DNA from: Gryllotalpicola ginsengisoli DSM 22003
GTDB lineage: Bacteria > Actinomycetota > Actinomycetes > Actinomycetales > Microbacteriaceae
Reading direction: 5' to 3'
Length of the DNA stretch: 64,000 nt
Assembly (NCBI RefSeq): GCF_000419445.1
Contig: NZ_AULK01000005.1
Span: forward strand, 186,001-250,000
In this document: one piece after another, positions 15,968 through 24,048 of the stretch
How positions within the stretch are numbered: position 1 is the first letter of the stretch
Layout of the letters: every line of letters starts with the position of its first letter
The notes under the pieces: model-generated
What the model was told of the DNA's origin: nothing
Seen by the model: only the letters and a program-made list of their open reading frames with translations
Databases searched by the model: none
Made by a program: the position numbers and the translations under genes

Positions 15968-17268
15968 CGCAGGGCGCCGCCGTCCGCCTCGAGCAGCGCG
16001 TGCAGCCGGGCGAACACGTCGCCGTTGCGCAGCCCGTCGTGCTCGAACTCGTTGGTCACCCAGGGGTGCAGATTGCCGACCGCCTGCGCCGTCTCGAGCT
16101 GCAGCCCCGAGTCGACGTACATGTCGTCGAAGTACACGGCGGCGTAGACGGGCACCTCGTTGGCGGCGAGCCGCGCCGTGTCGTACAGCGTCGACCAGCT
16201 CTCGCGCTCGTGCAGCGCGTGCGCCGCCGCCTCGAAGGGCTTGAGCGACCGCAGCTCGGCGAACTGCCAGGGGTAGATCATCTCGCCGGTCAGCAGCAGC
16301 GGCCGCGCGCTCTCCGCGAAGGCGGGCAGCTCGTCTCGCACCCGCTGCGCCGCCCATGCGGTCGGGCCGGCGTCGGGGCCGCTGGCGTAGATCGCCTCCT
16401 GCAGCACGGCGTAGAGCGGGTTGGTGGCGAAATCGGTCGCGGCGGCGACCTGGGCGAGGAATCCGTCGTCGAGCTCCTCGCCCTTCCAGTCGAAGGCCTC
16501 GTCGACGAGCCAGTGCACCTGCTCGTAGCCGGGGTGCTTCATGCCGAAGCCCATGCCGAGGGTCTGGAAGCGGCGCACGGTGAGCACGTCGCCGTCGGGC
16601 AGCGTGACGGGCGAGGCGGCGAGCCGGTCGGCGATGCGCTCGATCGCCGCCACGTCGTGCGGGTACCGGCGCCGGTACTCGGCGTTCTTCGCCTCGACCC
16701 GCGGGTAGGTGCGCCGGTAGACGAGCTCCGCGTCGGGCCGGGTGACGGAGGCGAGCCCACCGGTGACGAGGCACGCGGCGAGCCCCTCAGGGGCGAGCGA
16801 CAGGTAGCTCAGGGTGAGGAATCCGCCGTAGCTCTGCCCGAGGGTGGTCCACCGCTTCCCGCCGAAGACGTGCTCGCGCAGGTGCTCGGCGTCGCGCACG
16901 ATCTGATCGGCGCGGAAGTGGGCGAGGTACTCGGCGGCCTCCACCGCGGTGCCGAAGCGCCCGATCGTGCGCGCGTCGACGCGGGTGCTGCGGCCGGTGC
17001 CGCGCTGGTCGAGCAGCACGACGCGGTAGTTCTTCAGCGCCTCGGCGATCCAGCCCGAGGCCGTGACCGGCCTGGGCCCTTTGCCGCCGGGGCCGCCCTG
17101 CAGGAACAGCAGGCACGGCAGGTCCTCATGGCGCTTGGTCGGCGTGACGAGCTCGCGCGCGAAGACCGTGATCGTGCCGGCGTCCGGGTGATTCCAGTCG
17201 AGGGGTACGGATGCCTCGTGCTCGCGCACGTGCAGCCCCGGGATCGTGTACTCGGCCGTGACGGTCAT
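15964..17268 (-). CDS. Alpha/beta hydrolase, proline iminopeptidase-like (S33)
   Basis: 434 residues. Oxyanion-hole motif GGPGG at 58-62, DQRGTGRS at 87-94 and nucleophile elbow GQSYGG with Ser146 are present, as in S33 prolyl aminopeptidases; a cap domain (about 190-330) follows and HPWVTNEFEHDG near the end supplies the likely catalytic His. It should release N-terminal Pro or related residues from peptides in the cytoplasm. It lies between a 77-residue protein and DUF2891 copy B with 4-nt overlaps on both sides. In this locus it could feed Pro, Glu or 5-oxoproline from peptides (inference). Confidence 0.87.
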   Translation of the reverse strand: MTVTAEYTIPGLHVREHEASVPLDWNHPDAGTITVFARELVTPTKRHEDLPCLLFLQGGPGGKGPRPVTASGWIAEALKNYRVVLLDQRGTGRSTRVDARTIGRFGTAVEAAEYLAHFRADQIVRDAEHLREHVFGGKRWTTLGQSYGGFLTLSYLSLAPEGLAACLVTGGLASVTRPDAELVYRRTYPRVEAKNAEYRRRYPHDVAAIERIADRLAASPVTLPDGDVLTVRRFQTLGMGFGMKHPGYEQVHWLVDEAFDWKGEELDDGFLAQVAAATDFATNPLYAVLQEAIYASGPDAGPTAWAAQRVRDELPAFAESARPLLLTGEMIYPWQFAELRSLKPFEAAAHALHERESWSTLYDTARLAANEVPVYAAVYFDDMYVDSGLQLETAQAVGNLHPWVTNEFEHDGLRNGDVFARLHALLEADGGALR

Positions 17269-17498
17269 GCGCTCAGGTCCTCCCAGATGAAGTGCGTGGG
17301 TGGTGCCGGTTTCCCAGTCGCGGCGCCGGATCGCCCGGGTCTGACCCTCGAAGCGGCGGATGGTGGGAGACCGGTCGCACGGGCCTGCGCCTCCGTCGGA
17401 CGCGGCCGCACGTGGAACGGCCAGCCGCTGCTGGTGGGGAAGGCGATGATCGCGCCGTCACGCCCGACCTCGACCGGGGTGAGCGCGATGGAAGCCAT
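17265..17498 (-). CDS. Hypothetical 77-residue protein leading the peptidase operon
   Basis: 77 residues, no family recognised. It starts MASIALTPVEVGRDGAIIAF and ends PPTHFIWEDLSA, with an Arg/Pro-rich middle and no membrane segment. Two signs support it as a real gene: its stop overlaps the peptidase start (ATGA), and a TAGCAT box lies 6 nt before its ATG, the leaderless pattern used by many genes here. It could be a true small protein or a coupled leader that sets translation of the peptidase. Confidence 0.55.
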   Translation of the reverse strand: MASIALTPVEVGRDGAIIAFPTSSGWPFHVRPRPTEAQARATGLPPSAASRVRPGRSGAATGKPAPPTHFIWEDLSA

Positions 17499-17504
17499 GC
17501 CCCG

Positions 17505-17510
17505 ATGCTA
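17505..17510 (-). promoter_or_regulatory. -10 box of the peptidase-DUF2891 operon (leaderless)
   Basis: Minus-strand TAGCAT, 6 nt before the ATG of the 77-residue gene. No TTGTTNAACAA operator is near it. Confidence 0.5.
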
Positions 17511-17774
17511 CTGACGCCGCACCCTCGCCGATTCGTCACTTTCTGCCGCCTGTGGCCGCCGACCGAGCATCTTCCGACGAGTCGGCATGGCTCGCTTCCG
17601 CCACTCGTCGCTCTTGCACTCCCCGCTGCCGCGGGGCAACCATTATCGACGAGTCGATTCTGGGAGTGTCCGGCCCGGCTCTTGCAGTGGCCTGGGTTCG
17701 TCACATTGTGCTCCGGCGATCCGGGCGGCAAGCCGTTTGCGACGAATCGCCGGAGCGGGCACGCCCGGCCGCCC
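17511..17774. other. Gene-free junction with two GTCGACGAGTCG-like palindromes
   Basis: 264 bp at the right edge of the 5-oxoproline islet, with no convincing coding frame. CCGAC-GA-GTCGG (17574-17585) and ATCGAC-GA-GTCGAT (17645-17658) are short inverted repeats sharing the core CGACGAGTCG. Related fragments (CTCGTCG, TTCGTCAC, GACGAATCG) are scattered through it. No integrase, att-like duplication or tRNA was seen. Confidence 0.5.
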
Positions 17775-18320
17775 TCACGCCCAGCGCGGGCCGTGCGGGG
17801 TGATGGTCACGGTGCGGGGCTCCTCCGGGGCATCCGCCGGGTCGAAGTCGTCACCGGCGCCCTCGGGCCGCGCGATGACGACGTCGAGCCACGAGTCAGA
17901 CTCGGCCTCGATCAGCCCGTGCCCCCACTCGGCGACGACCACCGACCGCTCGTAGTCGATGTCGAGGTCGTCGAGCTCGACCGCGTCGCGCAGCCGGTAC
18001 GCGTCGACGTGCACGAGGTCGGGACCGCCCACGAGCGACGGATGCGTGCGCGCCAGCACGAACGTCGGCGACGTGATCGGCCCGCGCACCCCGAGCGCCT
18101 CGCCGATGCCGCGCGTCAGGGTGGTCTTGCCAGCGCCGAGCGGACCGGTCAGCACGACCAGATCGCCGGCCCGCAGCGTCGCACCGAGCTCGCGCCCGAG
18201 CGCCTCCATCTCGGCCGTGCCCCCGACGACGCGCTGCGTGCCGCTGGTCGACTCGCCGGCATCGCCGGCCGCACCGCTGGTCGACTCGCCGGCATCGCCG
18301 GCGAATGGAGACCTGCTCAC
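17775..18320 (-). CDS. tsaE: tRNA threonylcarbamoyladenosine biosynthesis ATPase TsaE
   Basis: 181 residues. Walker A GPLGAGKT at 59-66, then ITSPTFVLARTH, VHVDAYRLRD and VVVAEWGHGL, all diagnostic. It is the ATPase of the t6A complex with TsaB and TsaD. The GTG start shares GTGA with the alr stop. Residues 4-29 (repeats of GDAGESTSG) come from a 35-bp palindromic element plus a partial second copy, so the original N-terminus was probably near residue 34-38 (VGGTAEMEAL). It is now separated from tsaB by the islet. Confidence 0.94.
   Translation of the reverse strand: MSRSPFAGDAGESTSGAAGDAGESTSGTQRVVGGTAEMEALGRELGATLRAGDLVVLTGPLGAGKTTLTRGIGEALGVRGPITSPTFVLARTHPSLVGGPDLVHVDAYRLRDAVELDDLDIDYERSVVVAEWGHGLIEAESDSWLDVVIARPEGAGDDFDPADAPEEPRTVTITPHGPRWA
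18246..18313 (+). repeat. 35-bp palindromic element, copy 2 with a partial copy (tsaE 5' end)
   Basis: The full copy at 18279-18313 starts GGTCGACTCG, has the central hairpin CCGGC-ATC-GCCGG region and ends CGAATGGAGACC. A partial copy with the same first 24 bp starts at 18246. The two together encode the GDAGESTSG repeats of TsaE. Confidence 0.88.
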
Positions 18321-19537
18321 CGCCGCTCCTCCGGTCTCCACTCGGCGCCGTCGGCGCCGAGTCGACCTGCGGAACCCACGTACCGCCGACTCGTGCGCCC
18401 GCCGATGCGCGTGACGATCTCCCAGTTGATCGTGTCGGCGGCTCGCGCCCAGTCCTCCACCGGCGGCACCCCGCGCGCCGCGTCGCCGAACAGCACCACG
18501 GGGTCCCCGACCGACACCGGCGCATCCCCCGCGTCGACGACGAACTGGTCCATCGCGACCCGACCGGCGATCGGATGCACCCCGCCGCCGACCCACACCG
18601 CTGCGCGGTTCGAGACCGCGCGCGGAATGCCGTCCCCGTACCCGAACGGCACGAGCACGAGCGTCGTCTCGCGCTCGGTCGTGTAGGTGTAGTCGTACGA
18701 CACCGAGGTGCCGGCCGGCACCCGCTTCACGGAGGCGGCGCGCCCCTGCAGCGTCATCGCGGGCCGCAGCCCCAGCTCGGCGGCCCCGGCCGGGTCCTGG
18801 AACGGCGAGAGCCCGTACACCGTCAGCCCGAGCCGCACGGTGTTGTACCGCGCCTCCGGCTGCCTCAGCGCCGCGGCCGAGGCCGCGGCGTGCACGAGGT
18901 CGGGTGCGAGCCCGACGCCGCGGGCGAGCTCGAGGCCCTGGTCGAACCGGTCGAGGCTCTCGGCGTCGTCCTCCGGGGAGGCGTTCGAGAGGTGTGTGAA
19001 CAGTCCGACGACGTCGATGTGCCGGGCGAGCTCGAGCTCGGCGGCGATGCCGAACGCCTCCGACCAGCGCTCGCGGGGCAGGCCGTTGCGCGACAGCCCC
19101 GTGTCGAGCTTGAGCTGCACCGAGGCGCGCCGGCCCACCCGCTGCGTCGCGTCGGCGATCGCCCGCAGCTGCGGCAGCGAGGAGACGCCGAGCGACACCC
19201 CCTGTGCCACGGCCTCGTCGAATCGCTCCGCGGGGTCGTGCAGCCAGGCGACGACCGGCGCCTCGATGCCGGCGGCGCGCAGTTCCAGCGCCTCCCCCAC
19301 GGTCGCGACGCCCAGCCAGTCGGCTCCTCCGGCGAGCGCGGCGCGCGCCGACGGCACGGCCCCGTGCCCGTAGCCGTCGGCCTTGACGACCGCGATGAAG
19401 TGCTCCGTCCCCGTGAGCGCGCGCAGCACGCGCACGTTGGAGGCGATGGCGTCGAGGTCGATCACGGCCTCGCGGAAGCCGACGGGGTCGAGGTAGGCCG
19501 GGGCGGCGCCCGGCGCGGCGGGCTGCGGCTCAGGCAT
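18317..19537 (-). CDS. alr: Alanine racemase
   Basis: 406 residues. The PLP-binding motif AVVKADGYGHGA places the catalytic Lys at residue 52. The C-terminal half has SVSYDYTYTTE and VPFGYGDGIPR, and GRVAMDQFVVD. It makes D-alanine for peptidoglycan in the cytoplasm. The last ~19 residues (GSAGRLGADGAEWRPEERR) are coded by a palindromic repeat copy and are probably not part of the ancestral protein. The start overlaps the acpS end by 8 nt; the stop overlaps tsaE. Confidence 0.96.
   Translation of the reverse strand: MPEPQPAAPGAAPAYLDPVGFREAVIDLDAIASNVRVLRALTGTEHFIAVVKADGYGHGAVPSARAALAGGADWLGVATVGEALELRAAGIEAPVVAWLHDPAERFDEAVAQGVSLGVSSLPQLRAIADATQRVGRRASVQLKLDTGLSRNGLPRERWSEAFGIAAELELARHIDVVGLFTHLSNASPEDDAESLDRFDQGLELARGVGLAPDLVHAAASAAALRQPEARYNTVRLGLTVYGLSPFQDPAGAAELGLRPAMTLQGRAASVKRVPAGTSVSYDYTYTTERETTLVLVPFGYGDGIPRAVSNRAAVWVGGGVHPIAGRVAMDQFVVDAGDAPVSVGDPVVLFGDAARGVPPVEDWARAADTINWEIVTRIGGRTSRRYVGSAGRLGADGAEWRPEERR
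18333..18367 (-). repeat. 35-bp palindromic element, copy 3 (alr 3' end)
   Basis: On the minus strand it starts GGTCGACTCG, has the hairpin GGCGCC-GAC-GGCGCC at the centre and ends GAGTGGAGACC. It is inverted relative to copy 2, with 19 bp between that hold the alr stop and tsaE start. Confidence 0.86.
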
Positions 19538-19892
19538 CCGTGCCCCCTTCGGCGACCACGAACGCGACGGCCACGCCGGCGTCGTGGGTGATGGACAGGT
19601 GCAGCCGGCGCACGCCGTGCGCCGCGACCACCTCGGCCGCGCCGCCGCGCAGCTCGAAGCCCGGGTCGCCGTGCTCGTTCGAGACGACGACGATGTCGGT
19701 CCACACGAGCCCGTCCGAGCGGCCGAGCGCCTTGATCAGCGCCTCCTTGGCCGCGAACCGCGCCGCGAGCGAGTGCACGGGCAGTCCTTGTTCGCTGGTG
19801 GCGAACAGCCGCTCCCGCAGCCGCGGGGTCTGCTCGAGCTTCTGCGCGAAGCGGTCGAGCCCCACCACGTCCACGCCGATGCCGGTGATCAC
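19530..19892 (-). CDS. acpS: Holo-[acyl-carrier-protein] synthase
   Basis: 120 residues. MITGIGVDVVGLDRFAQ at the start and FAAKEALIKALG in the middle carry the Asp and Glu ligands for Mg2+ and CoA. It moves 4'-phosphopantetheine from CoA to the ACP serine for fatty acid synthesis. Three bases separate it from the glmS stop. The order glmS-acpS-alr-tsaE joins cell-wall and lipid precursor genes in one transcription unit. Confidence 0.94.
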   Translation of the reverse strand: MITGIGVDVVGLDRFAQKLEQTPRLRERLFATSEQGLPVHSLAARFAAKEALIKALGRSDGLVWTDIVVVSNEHGDPGFELRGGAAEVVAAHGVRRLHLSITHDAGVAVAFVVAEGGTDA

Positions 19893-19895
19893 GGC

Positions 19896-21746
19896 TTACT
19901 CGACCGTGACCGACTTGGCCAGGTTGCGCGGCTGGTCGACGTCGAGCCCCTTGGCGCTGGAGAGCTCGAGGGCGAAGATCTGCAGCGGCACGACCGCCAG
20001 CAGCGGCTCGAAGAAGGGGGCCGCCAGCGGCACCGGGATGACCTCGTCGGCATACGGCAGCACCGCGACGTCGCCGATCTCGGCGATCGCGATCACGCGG
20101 GCGCCGCGAGCCCGGATCTCCTGGATGTTCGAGACGACCTTGCGGTGCATCTCGTCCGAGTAGCGGGGGCTCGGCACGAGGACGAACACGGGCAGGCCCG
20201 GCTCGATCAGCGCGATGGGCCCGTGCTTGAGCTCGCCGGCCGCGAAGCCCTCGGCGTGGATGTACGCGAGCTCCTTGAGCTTCAGCGCCCCTTCCAGCGC
20301 GACCGGATACCCGACGTGCCGGCCGAGGAACAGCACGGCGCGCGTGTCCGCCATCCAGTGCGCGAGCTCGGCGATCCGGTCGTGCGTGCCGAGCACGGTG
20401 CGCATCTTGTCGGGCACCGCGAGCAGTTCGCGCACCTGCGCTGCGCGAGCGGATGCGTCGAGCGTGCCCTTCACCCGCGCGAGGTGCAGCCCGAGCAGGT
20501 ACAGGGCCGTGATCTGCGCGACGAACGCCTTCGTCGACGCGACCGCCACCTCGGGCCCGGCGTGCGTGTACAGCGCCGCGTCGGACTCGCGCGGGATGGT
20601 CGCGCCCTGCGTGTTGCAGATCGACAGGGTGCGGGCGCCGAGCTCACGGGCGTGCTTGACCGCCATCAGCGTGTCCATGGTCTCGCCCGACTGGCTGATC
20701 GACACGACGAGGGTGTGCGGGCCGACGACGGGGTCGCGGTAGCGGAACTCGTGAGCCAGCTGCACGTCGACCGGCACCCGCGCCCACGACTCGATGGCGT
20801 ACGAGCCGACCTGCCCGGCGTACGCGGCGGTGCCGGCGGCCACCACGACGATGCGGTCGACCTGCGCGAGCACGTCGTCGCCGAGCTCGGCGAGCTCCGG
20901 CACGACGACGTCGTCGCCGTCGAGCCGCTCGCGCAGGGTGTCGGCGACCGCGTCGGGGTCCTCGGTGATCTCCTTCAGCATGAACGACGACCAGCCGCCC
21001 TTCTCGGCGGCGGAGGCGTCCCACTGCACCTCGAACGGCGCGACCTCGACGGGGTCCCCGGCGAAGTCGGTGACCTCGACCCGGTCCGGCGTGATGACGA
21101 CGATCTGGTCCTGCCCGATCGCGACCGCCCGGCGGGTGTGCTCGATGAAGGCGGCGACGTCGCTGCCGAGGAAGTTCTCGCCCTCGCCGAGGCCGATCAC
21201 GAGCGGCGAGTTGCGGCGCGCGCCGACCACGACGCCCGGTTCGTCCTCGTGCACCGCCAGCAGCGTGAAGGCGCCGTCCAGGCGGGCGACCGTGTTGCGG
21301 AACGCGGTGCGCAGGTCGCCGGTGCGCCGGTACTCGACGCCGAGCAGCTTCGCCGCGACCTCGGTGTCGGTCTCGCTGTCGAAGACGACGCCCTGGCCCT
21401 CGAGCTCCTCCTTGAGCTGCGCGAAGTTCTCGATGATCCCGTTGTGGATCAGCGCGAGCTTCCCGTCGTCGCCCAGGTGCGGGTGCGCGTTGCCGTCGGT
21501 GGGGCCGCCGTGCGTCGCCCAGCGCGTGTGGCCGATCCCCGTCACGCCGTCGGCGATCGGATGCGTCGACAGCTCCTCCTCGAGCACGCCGAGCTTGCCC
21601 GCCCGCTTCGCCGTCCGCAGTCGGCCCTCCGGATCGATCACGGCCACGCCCGCGGAGTCGTAGCCGCGATACTCGAGCCGCTTCAGCCCGCCCAGCAGCA
21701 CCGGCAGAGACTGCCGCGATCCGACGTAACCGACGATTCCGCACAT
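19896..21746 (-). CDS. glmS: Glutamine-fructose-6-phosphate aminotransferase (isomerizing)
   Basis: 616 residues, full length. The N-terminal Ntn amidohydrolase starts MCGIVGYVG with nucleophile Cys2. Two SIS domains follow, with SQSGETMDTLMAVKHARELGA and the conserved C-terminal LAKSVTVE. It makes glucosamine-6-phosphate, the first step towards UDP-GlcNAc; GlmM at 24049 acts next. No SD is present and TAAGCT lies 7 nt before the ATG, so the transcript is probably leaderless. There is no room for a glmS ribozyme. Confidence 0.97.
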   Translation of the reverse strand: MCGIVGYVGSRQSLPVLLGGLKRLEYRGYDSAGVAVIDPEGRLRTAKRAGKLGVLEEELSTHPIADGVTGIGHTRWATHGGPTDGNAHPHLGDDGKLALIHNGIIENFAQLKEELEGQGVVFDSETDTEVAAKLLGVEYRRTGDLRTAFRNTVARLDGAFTLLAVHEDEPGVVVGARRNSPLVIGLGEGENFLGSDVAAFIEHTRRAVAIGQDQIVVITPDRVEVTDFAGDPVEVAPFEVQWDASAAEKGGWSSFMLKEITEDPDAVADTLRERLDGDDVVVPELAELGDDVLAQVDRIVVVAAGTAAYAGQVGSYAIESWARVPVDVQLAHEFRYRDPVVGPHTLVVSISQSGETMDTLMAVKHARELGARTLSICNTQGATIPRESDAALYTHAGPEVAVASTKAFVAQITALYLLGLHLARVKGTLDASARAAQVRELLAVPDKMRTVLGTHDRIAELAHWMADTRAVLFLGRHVGYPVALEGALKLKELAYIHAEGFAAGELKHGPIALIEPGLPVFVLVPSPRYSDEMHRKVVSNIQEIRARGARVIAIAEIGDVAVLPYADEVIPVPLAAPFFEPLLAVVPLQIFALELSSAKGLDVDQPRNLAKSVTVE

Positions 21747-21753
21747 GCGGTCG

Positions 21754-21759
21754 AGCTTA
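21754..21759 (-). promoter_or_regulatory. -10 box of glmS (leaderless)
   Basis: Minus-strand TAAGCT, 7 nt before the ATG. It lies back to back with the coaA promoter. Confidence 0.5.
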
Positions 21760-21807
21760 GTTGCGGCGCCTGAGCGAGGCCCGGCGGGGCCGGGCGCGTG
21801 CGGGAAC

Positions 21808-21813
21808 TAGACT
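21808..21813 (+). promoter_or_regulatory. -10 box of coaA (leaderless)
   Basis: TAGACT, 8 nt before the ATG at 21822, with no ribosome site in between. Confidence 0.5.
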
Positions 21814-21821
21814 CGGTCACC

Positions 21822-22769
21822 ATGACCGAACACGGCGCCGTCGCCACCGCGGCGCAGACGCCGTTCGTCGAGCTGAGCCGCGCCGACTGGGCGGAGCTCG
21901 CCCACAGCACGCCGCAGCCGCTGACCGAGACCGAGATCGTGCAGCTGCGCGGCCTCGGCGACGTGCTCGACATGCGCGAGGTCTCCGAGGTGTACCTGCC
22001 GCTGTCGCGTCTGCTGAACCTCTACGCCCAGGGCACGCAGCGGCTGCACCGCGCCACGAGCGACTTCCTCGGCGAGCGCGCCGCCCGCACCCCCTTCGTC
22101 ATCGGCGTGGCCGGCTCGGTGGCGGTGGGCAAGTCGACGGTCTCGCGCCTGCTGCGCGAGCTGCTCAGCCGCTGGGAGAACACCCCGCGCGTCGAACTCG
22201 TCACGACCGACGGATTCCTCTACCCGAACGCCGAGCTCGAGCGGCGCGGCCTGATGGAGCGCAAGGGCTTCCCGGAGTCGTACGACCGGCGCGCCCTGCT
22301 GCGCTTCGTCACCGAGGTCAAGAGCGGGGCCCCCGAGGTGCGCGCGCCGTTCTACTCGCACCTGAGCTACGACATCGTGCCCGACGCGCAGATCATCGTG
22401 CGGCGCCCCGACATCCTCATCGTCGAGGGGCTCAACGTGCTGCAGCCCGGCTCCACCGGCAGCCTCGCCATCAGCGACCTGTTCGACTTCTCGATCTACG
22501 TCGACGCCAGCACCAAGGCGATCGAGGGATGGTACATCGACCGCTTCCTCAAGCTGCAGAAGGGCGCCTTCGCCAACCCGCAGTCCTACTTCCACCGCTA
22601 CGCCGAGCTGACGGAGCAGGAGGCGACCGAGCGGGCGCGCGGCATCTGGAAGTCGATCAACGAGCCGAACCTCGAGCAGAACGTGCGGCCCACGCGGGCA
22701 CGCGCCAAGCTCGTGCTGCGCAAGAGCGCCGATCACACCGTCGACTCGGTGCTGCTGCGCAAGCTCTGA
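21822..22769 (+). CDS. coaA: Type I pantothenate kinase
   Basis: 315 residues. Walker [13 protein letters not shown] lies at about residues 92-103, followed by [22 protein letters not shown] and FSIYVDAS. It phosphorylates pantothenate, the first step of CoA synthesis. A GTG lies further upstream, but the ATG at 21822 is 8 nt after a TAGACT box and fits the family N-terminus ([13 protein letters not shown]). It is divergent from glmS, as in other actinobacteria. Confidence 0.96.
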   Translation: MTEHGAVATAAQTPFVELSRADWAELAHSTPQPLTETEIVQLRGLGDVLDMREVSEVYLPLSRLLNLYAQGTQRLHRATSDFLGERAARTPFVIGVAGSVAVGKSTVSRLLRELLSRWENTPRVELVTTDGFLYPNAELERRGLMERKGFPESYDRRALLRFVTEVKSGAPEVRAPFYSHLSYDIVPDAQIIVRRPDILIVEGLNVLQPGSTGSLAISDLFDFSIYVDASTKAIEGWYIDRFLKLQKGAFANPQSYFHRYAELTEQEATERARGIWKSINEPNLEQNVRPTRARAKLVLRKSADHTVDSVLLRKL

Positions 22770-22840
22770 GAAGCGGATGCACGGCCGGGCGTTCGACGCG
22801 CATCCAGGCTTCGGTCGGCGGCGAGTGCCAGAGTGAGTCC

Positions 22841-23878
22841 GTGACCGATCTGAGCCCCCTTAGCGAGCGCGTCGAGGCGCCGCACCGGCTCGCCCTGCCG
22901 ATCCATCCCGACATCGCCCTGTGGCGCCCGCTCACCGCCGACGACGCCGATGAGGTGACCGCTCTGCAGCAGGCCGCCGACGCCGTCGACCACCCGAGCT
23001 GGACGACCCCGCGCGAAGACATCGTCGAAGAGCTGGGGCACAGCTACGTCGATCTCGCCCGCGACTCCCTGGGCGGGATCGACGCCGACGGCCGGATCGT
23101 CGCCTGGGGGCTCAACGTCATGCCGCCGAACCCCGAGACGCTCGTGCGCGTGCTGCTCCTCGGCACGACGCATCCGTCGGTGCGCGGCGCCGGCATCGGC
23201 CGCCAGCTGCTGCAGTGGCAGCGCGGCCGCGCACAGCAGATGCTGCGCGGCTCGAACCTGCCGCTGCCCGGCTGGATCCTGCAGTACCTCTCCGCCGGCA
23301 ACGTGCCGGGCATCCGCCTGGCCGAACTGCTCGGCTTCCACGTGGGCCGCTATTTCGCCACGCTCACCCGCGATCTCGCCGAGCCCGTCGACGTGCCGCC
23401 CGAGCCCGACGGCGTCCGGATCGTCCCCTGGCGCGACGAGCTGAGCGCCGCGACCCTCGCGGCGAAGAACGAGGCGTTCCGCGACCACTGGAGCAGCCAG
23501 CCCACCTCGGCCGAGCAGTGGAGGCATCTGGCCGGCGGCGAGTTCTTCCGCCCCGACCTGTCGTTCCTCGCACTCAGCGCCGACGACCCCGGCACCGTCG
23601 CCGGCCTGGTGCTCACCAGCGTGCTGGAGCACGACTGGCCACACCAGGGCTACACGAGCTCCTACATCGGCTTCGTCGCGACCCGGCGCCCCTGGCGCGG
23701 CCGCGGTGTCGCCGCGGCCCTGCTCTCGCGCGCGCTCGACGCCTCCAGGAAGGCGGGGCTCGAGAAGGCCGTGCTCGACGTCGACACGCAGAACCCGAGC
23801 GGCGCCGTCGCCCTCTACACCGACCTCGGCTTCGTCCCCGACGACAGCCGCCAGGTCGCCATGGTCTTGCAGTACTGA
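22841..23878 (+). CDS. Tandem GNAT-domain acetyltransferase
   Basis: 345 residues with two GNAT domains. The first (about 20-165) has TTHPSVRGAGIGRQLLQWQ and the second (about 180-345) has FVATRRPWRGRGVAAALLSRALDA, then LDVDTQNPSGAVALYTDLGFV. The layout recalls mycothiol synthase (MshD), but similarity beyond the fold cannot be judged by eye, so the substrate is left open. GTG start at 22841, without a convincing SD or -10. It lies alone between coaA and the convergent glmM. Confidence 0.8.
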   Translation: MTDLSPLSERVEAPHRLALPIHPDIALWRPLTADDADEVTALQQAADAVDHPSWTTPREDIVEELGHSYVDLARDSLGGIDADGRIVAWGLNVMPPNPETLVRVLLLGTTHPSVRGAGIGRQLLQWQRGRAQQMLRGSNLPLPGWILQYLSAGNVPGIRLAELLGFHVGRYFATLTRDLAEPVDVPPEPDGVRIVPWRDELSAATLAAKNEAFRDHWSSQPTSAEQWRHLAGGEFFRPDLSFLALSADDPGTVAGLVLTSVLEHDWPHQGYTSSYIGFVATRRPWRGRGVAAALLSRALDASRKAGLEKAVLDVDTQNPSGAVALYTDLGFVPDDSRQVAMVLQY

Positions 23879-23941
23879 GCTAATTTTGCGCGCCGGTCCC
23901 CGCCCGGCGCGCCGCGGTCGACTTTCCCGGTTCCCACGACC

Positions 23942-23962
23942 GCCGGCGAACAAGTCGCCGGC
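23942..23962. terminator. Hairpin after the GNAT gene
   Basis: GCCGGCGA and TCGCCGGC arms (8 bp, perfect) around ACAAG, 63 bp downstream of the GNAT stop. Confidence 0.45.
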
Positions 23963-23990
23963 TTGAGGAGCGTCTTGCGAGGGCTCGAAC
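23963..23990. repeat. Degenerate copy of the 1562-1703 palindromic repeat
   Basis: TTGAGGAGCG at the start and GGCTCGAA near the end match the reverse strand of the tandem repeat (CTGAGGAGCG ... TCTCGAA) with a diverged centre. Confidence 0.5.
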
Positions 23991-24020
23991 TGTCGGACGA
24001 TGCTGCGTGCAGCGTGTTCG

Positions 24021-24041
24021 ACGGATGCCTGCGGCATCCGT
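24021..24041. terminator. glmM terminator hairpin
   Basis: ACGGATGCC and GGCATCCGT arms (9 bp, perfect) with a TGC loop, 7 bp beyond the glmM stop. Confidence 0.65.
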
Positions 24042-24048
24042 GCCCGCG

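Noticed and set aside
9110-17770. Integrative element or genomic island with att sites at the islet
   Set aside because: No integrase, tRNA, direct repeat at the borders or clear composition change was seen; the word islet refers only to the break in gene order.
17511-17774. Small genes in the gap before tsaE
   Set aside because: Frames are short, Arg-rich, without ribosome site or -10 box, and overlap each other on both strands.
21747-21821. glmS ribozyme or riboswitch upstream of glmS
   Set aside because: There are only 75 bp between glmS and coaA, with a -10 box 7 nt before the ATG, so there is no leader to hold it.
21761-22840. N-terminal extension of the GNAT protein through coaA
   Set aside because: It is a shadow frame of coaA with Arg/Ala-rich product. 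The GNAT domain starts after the GTG at 22841.
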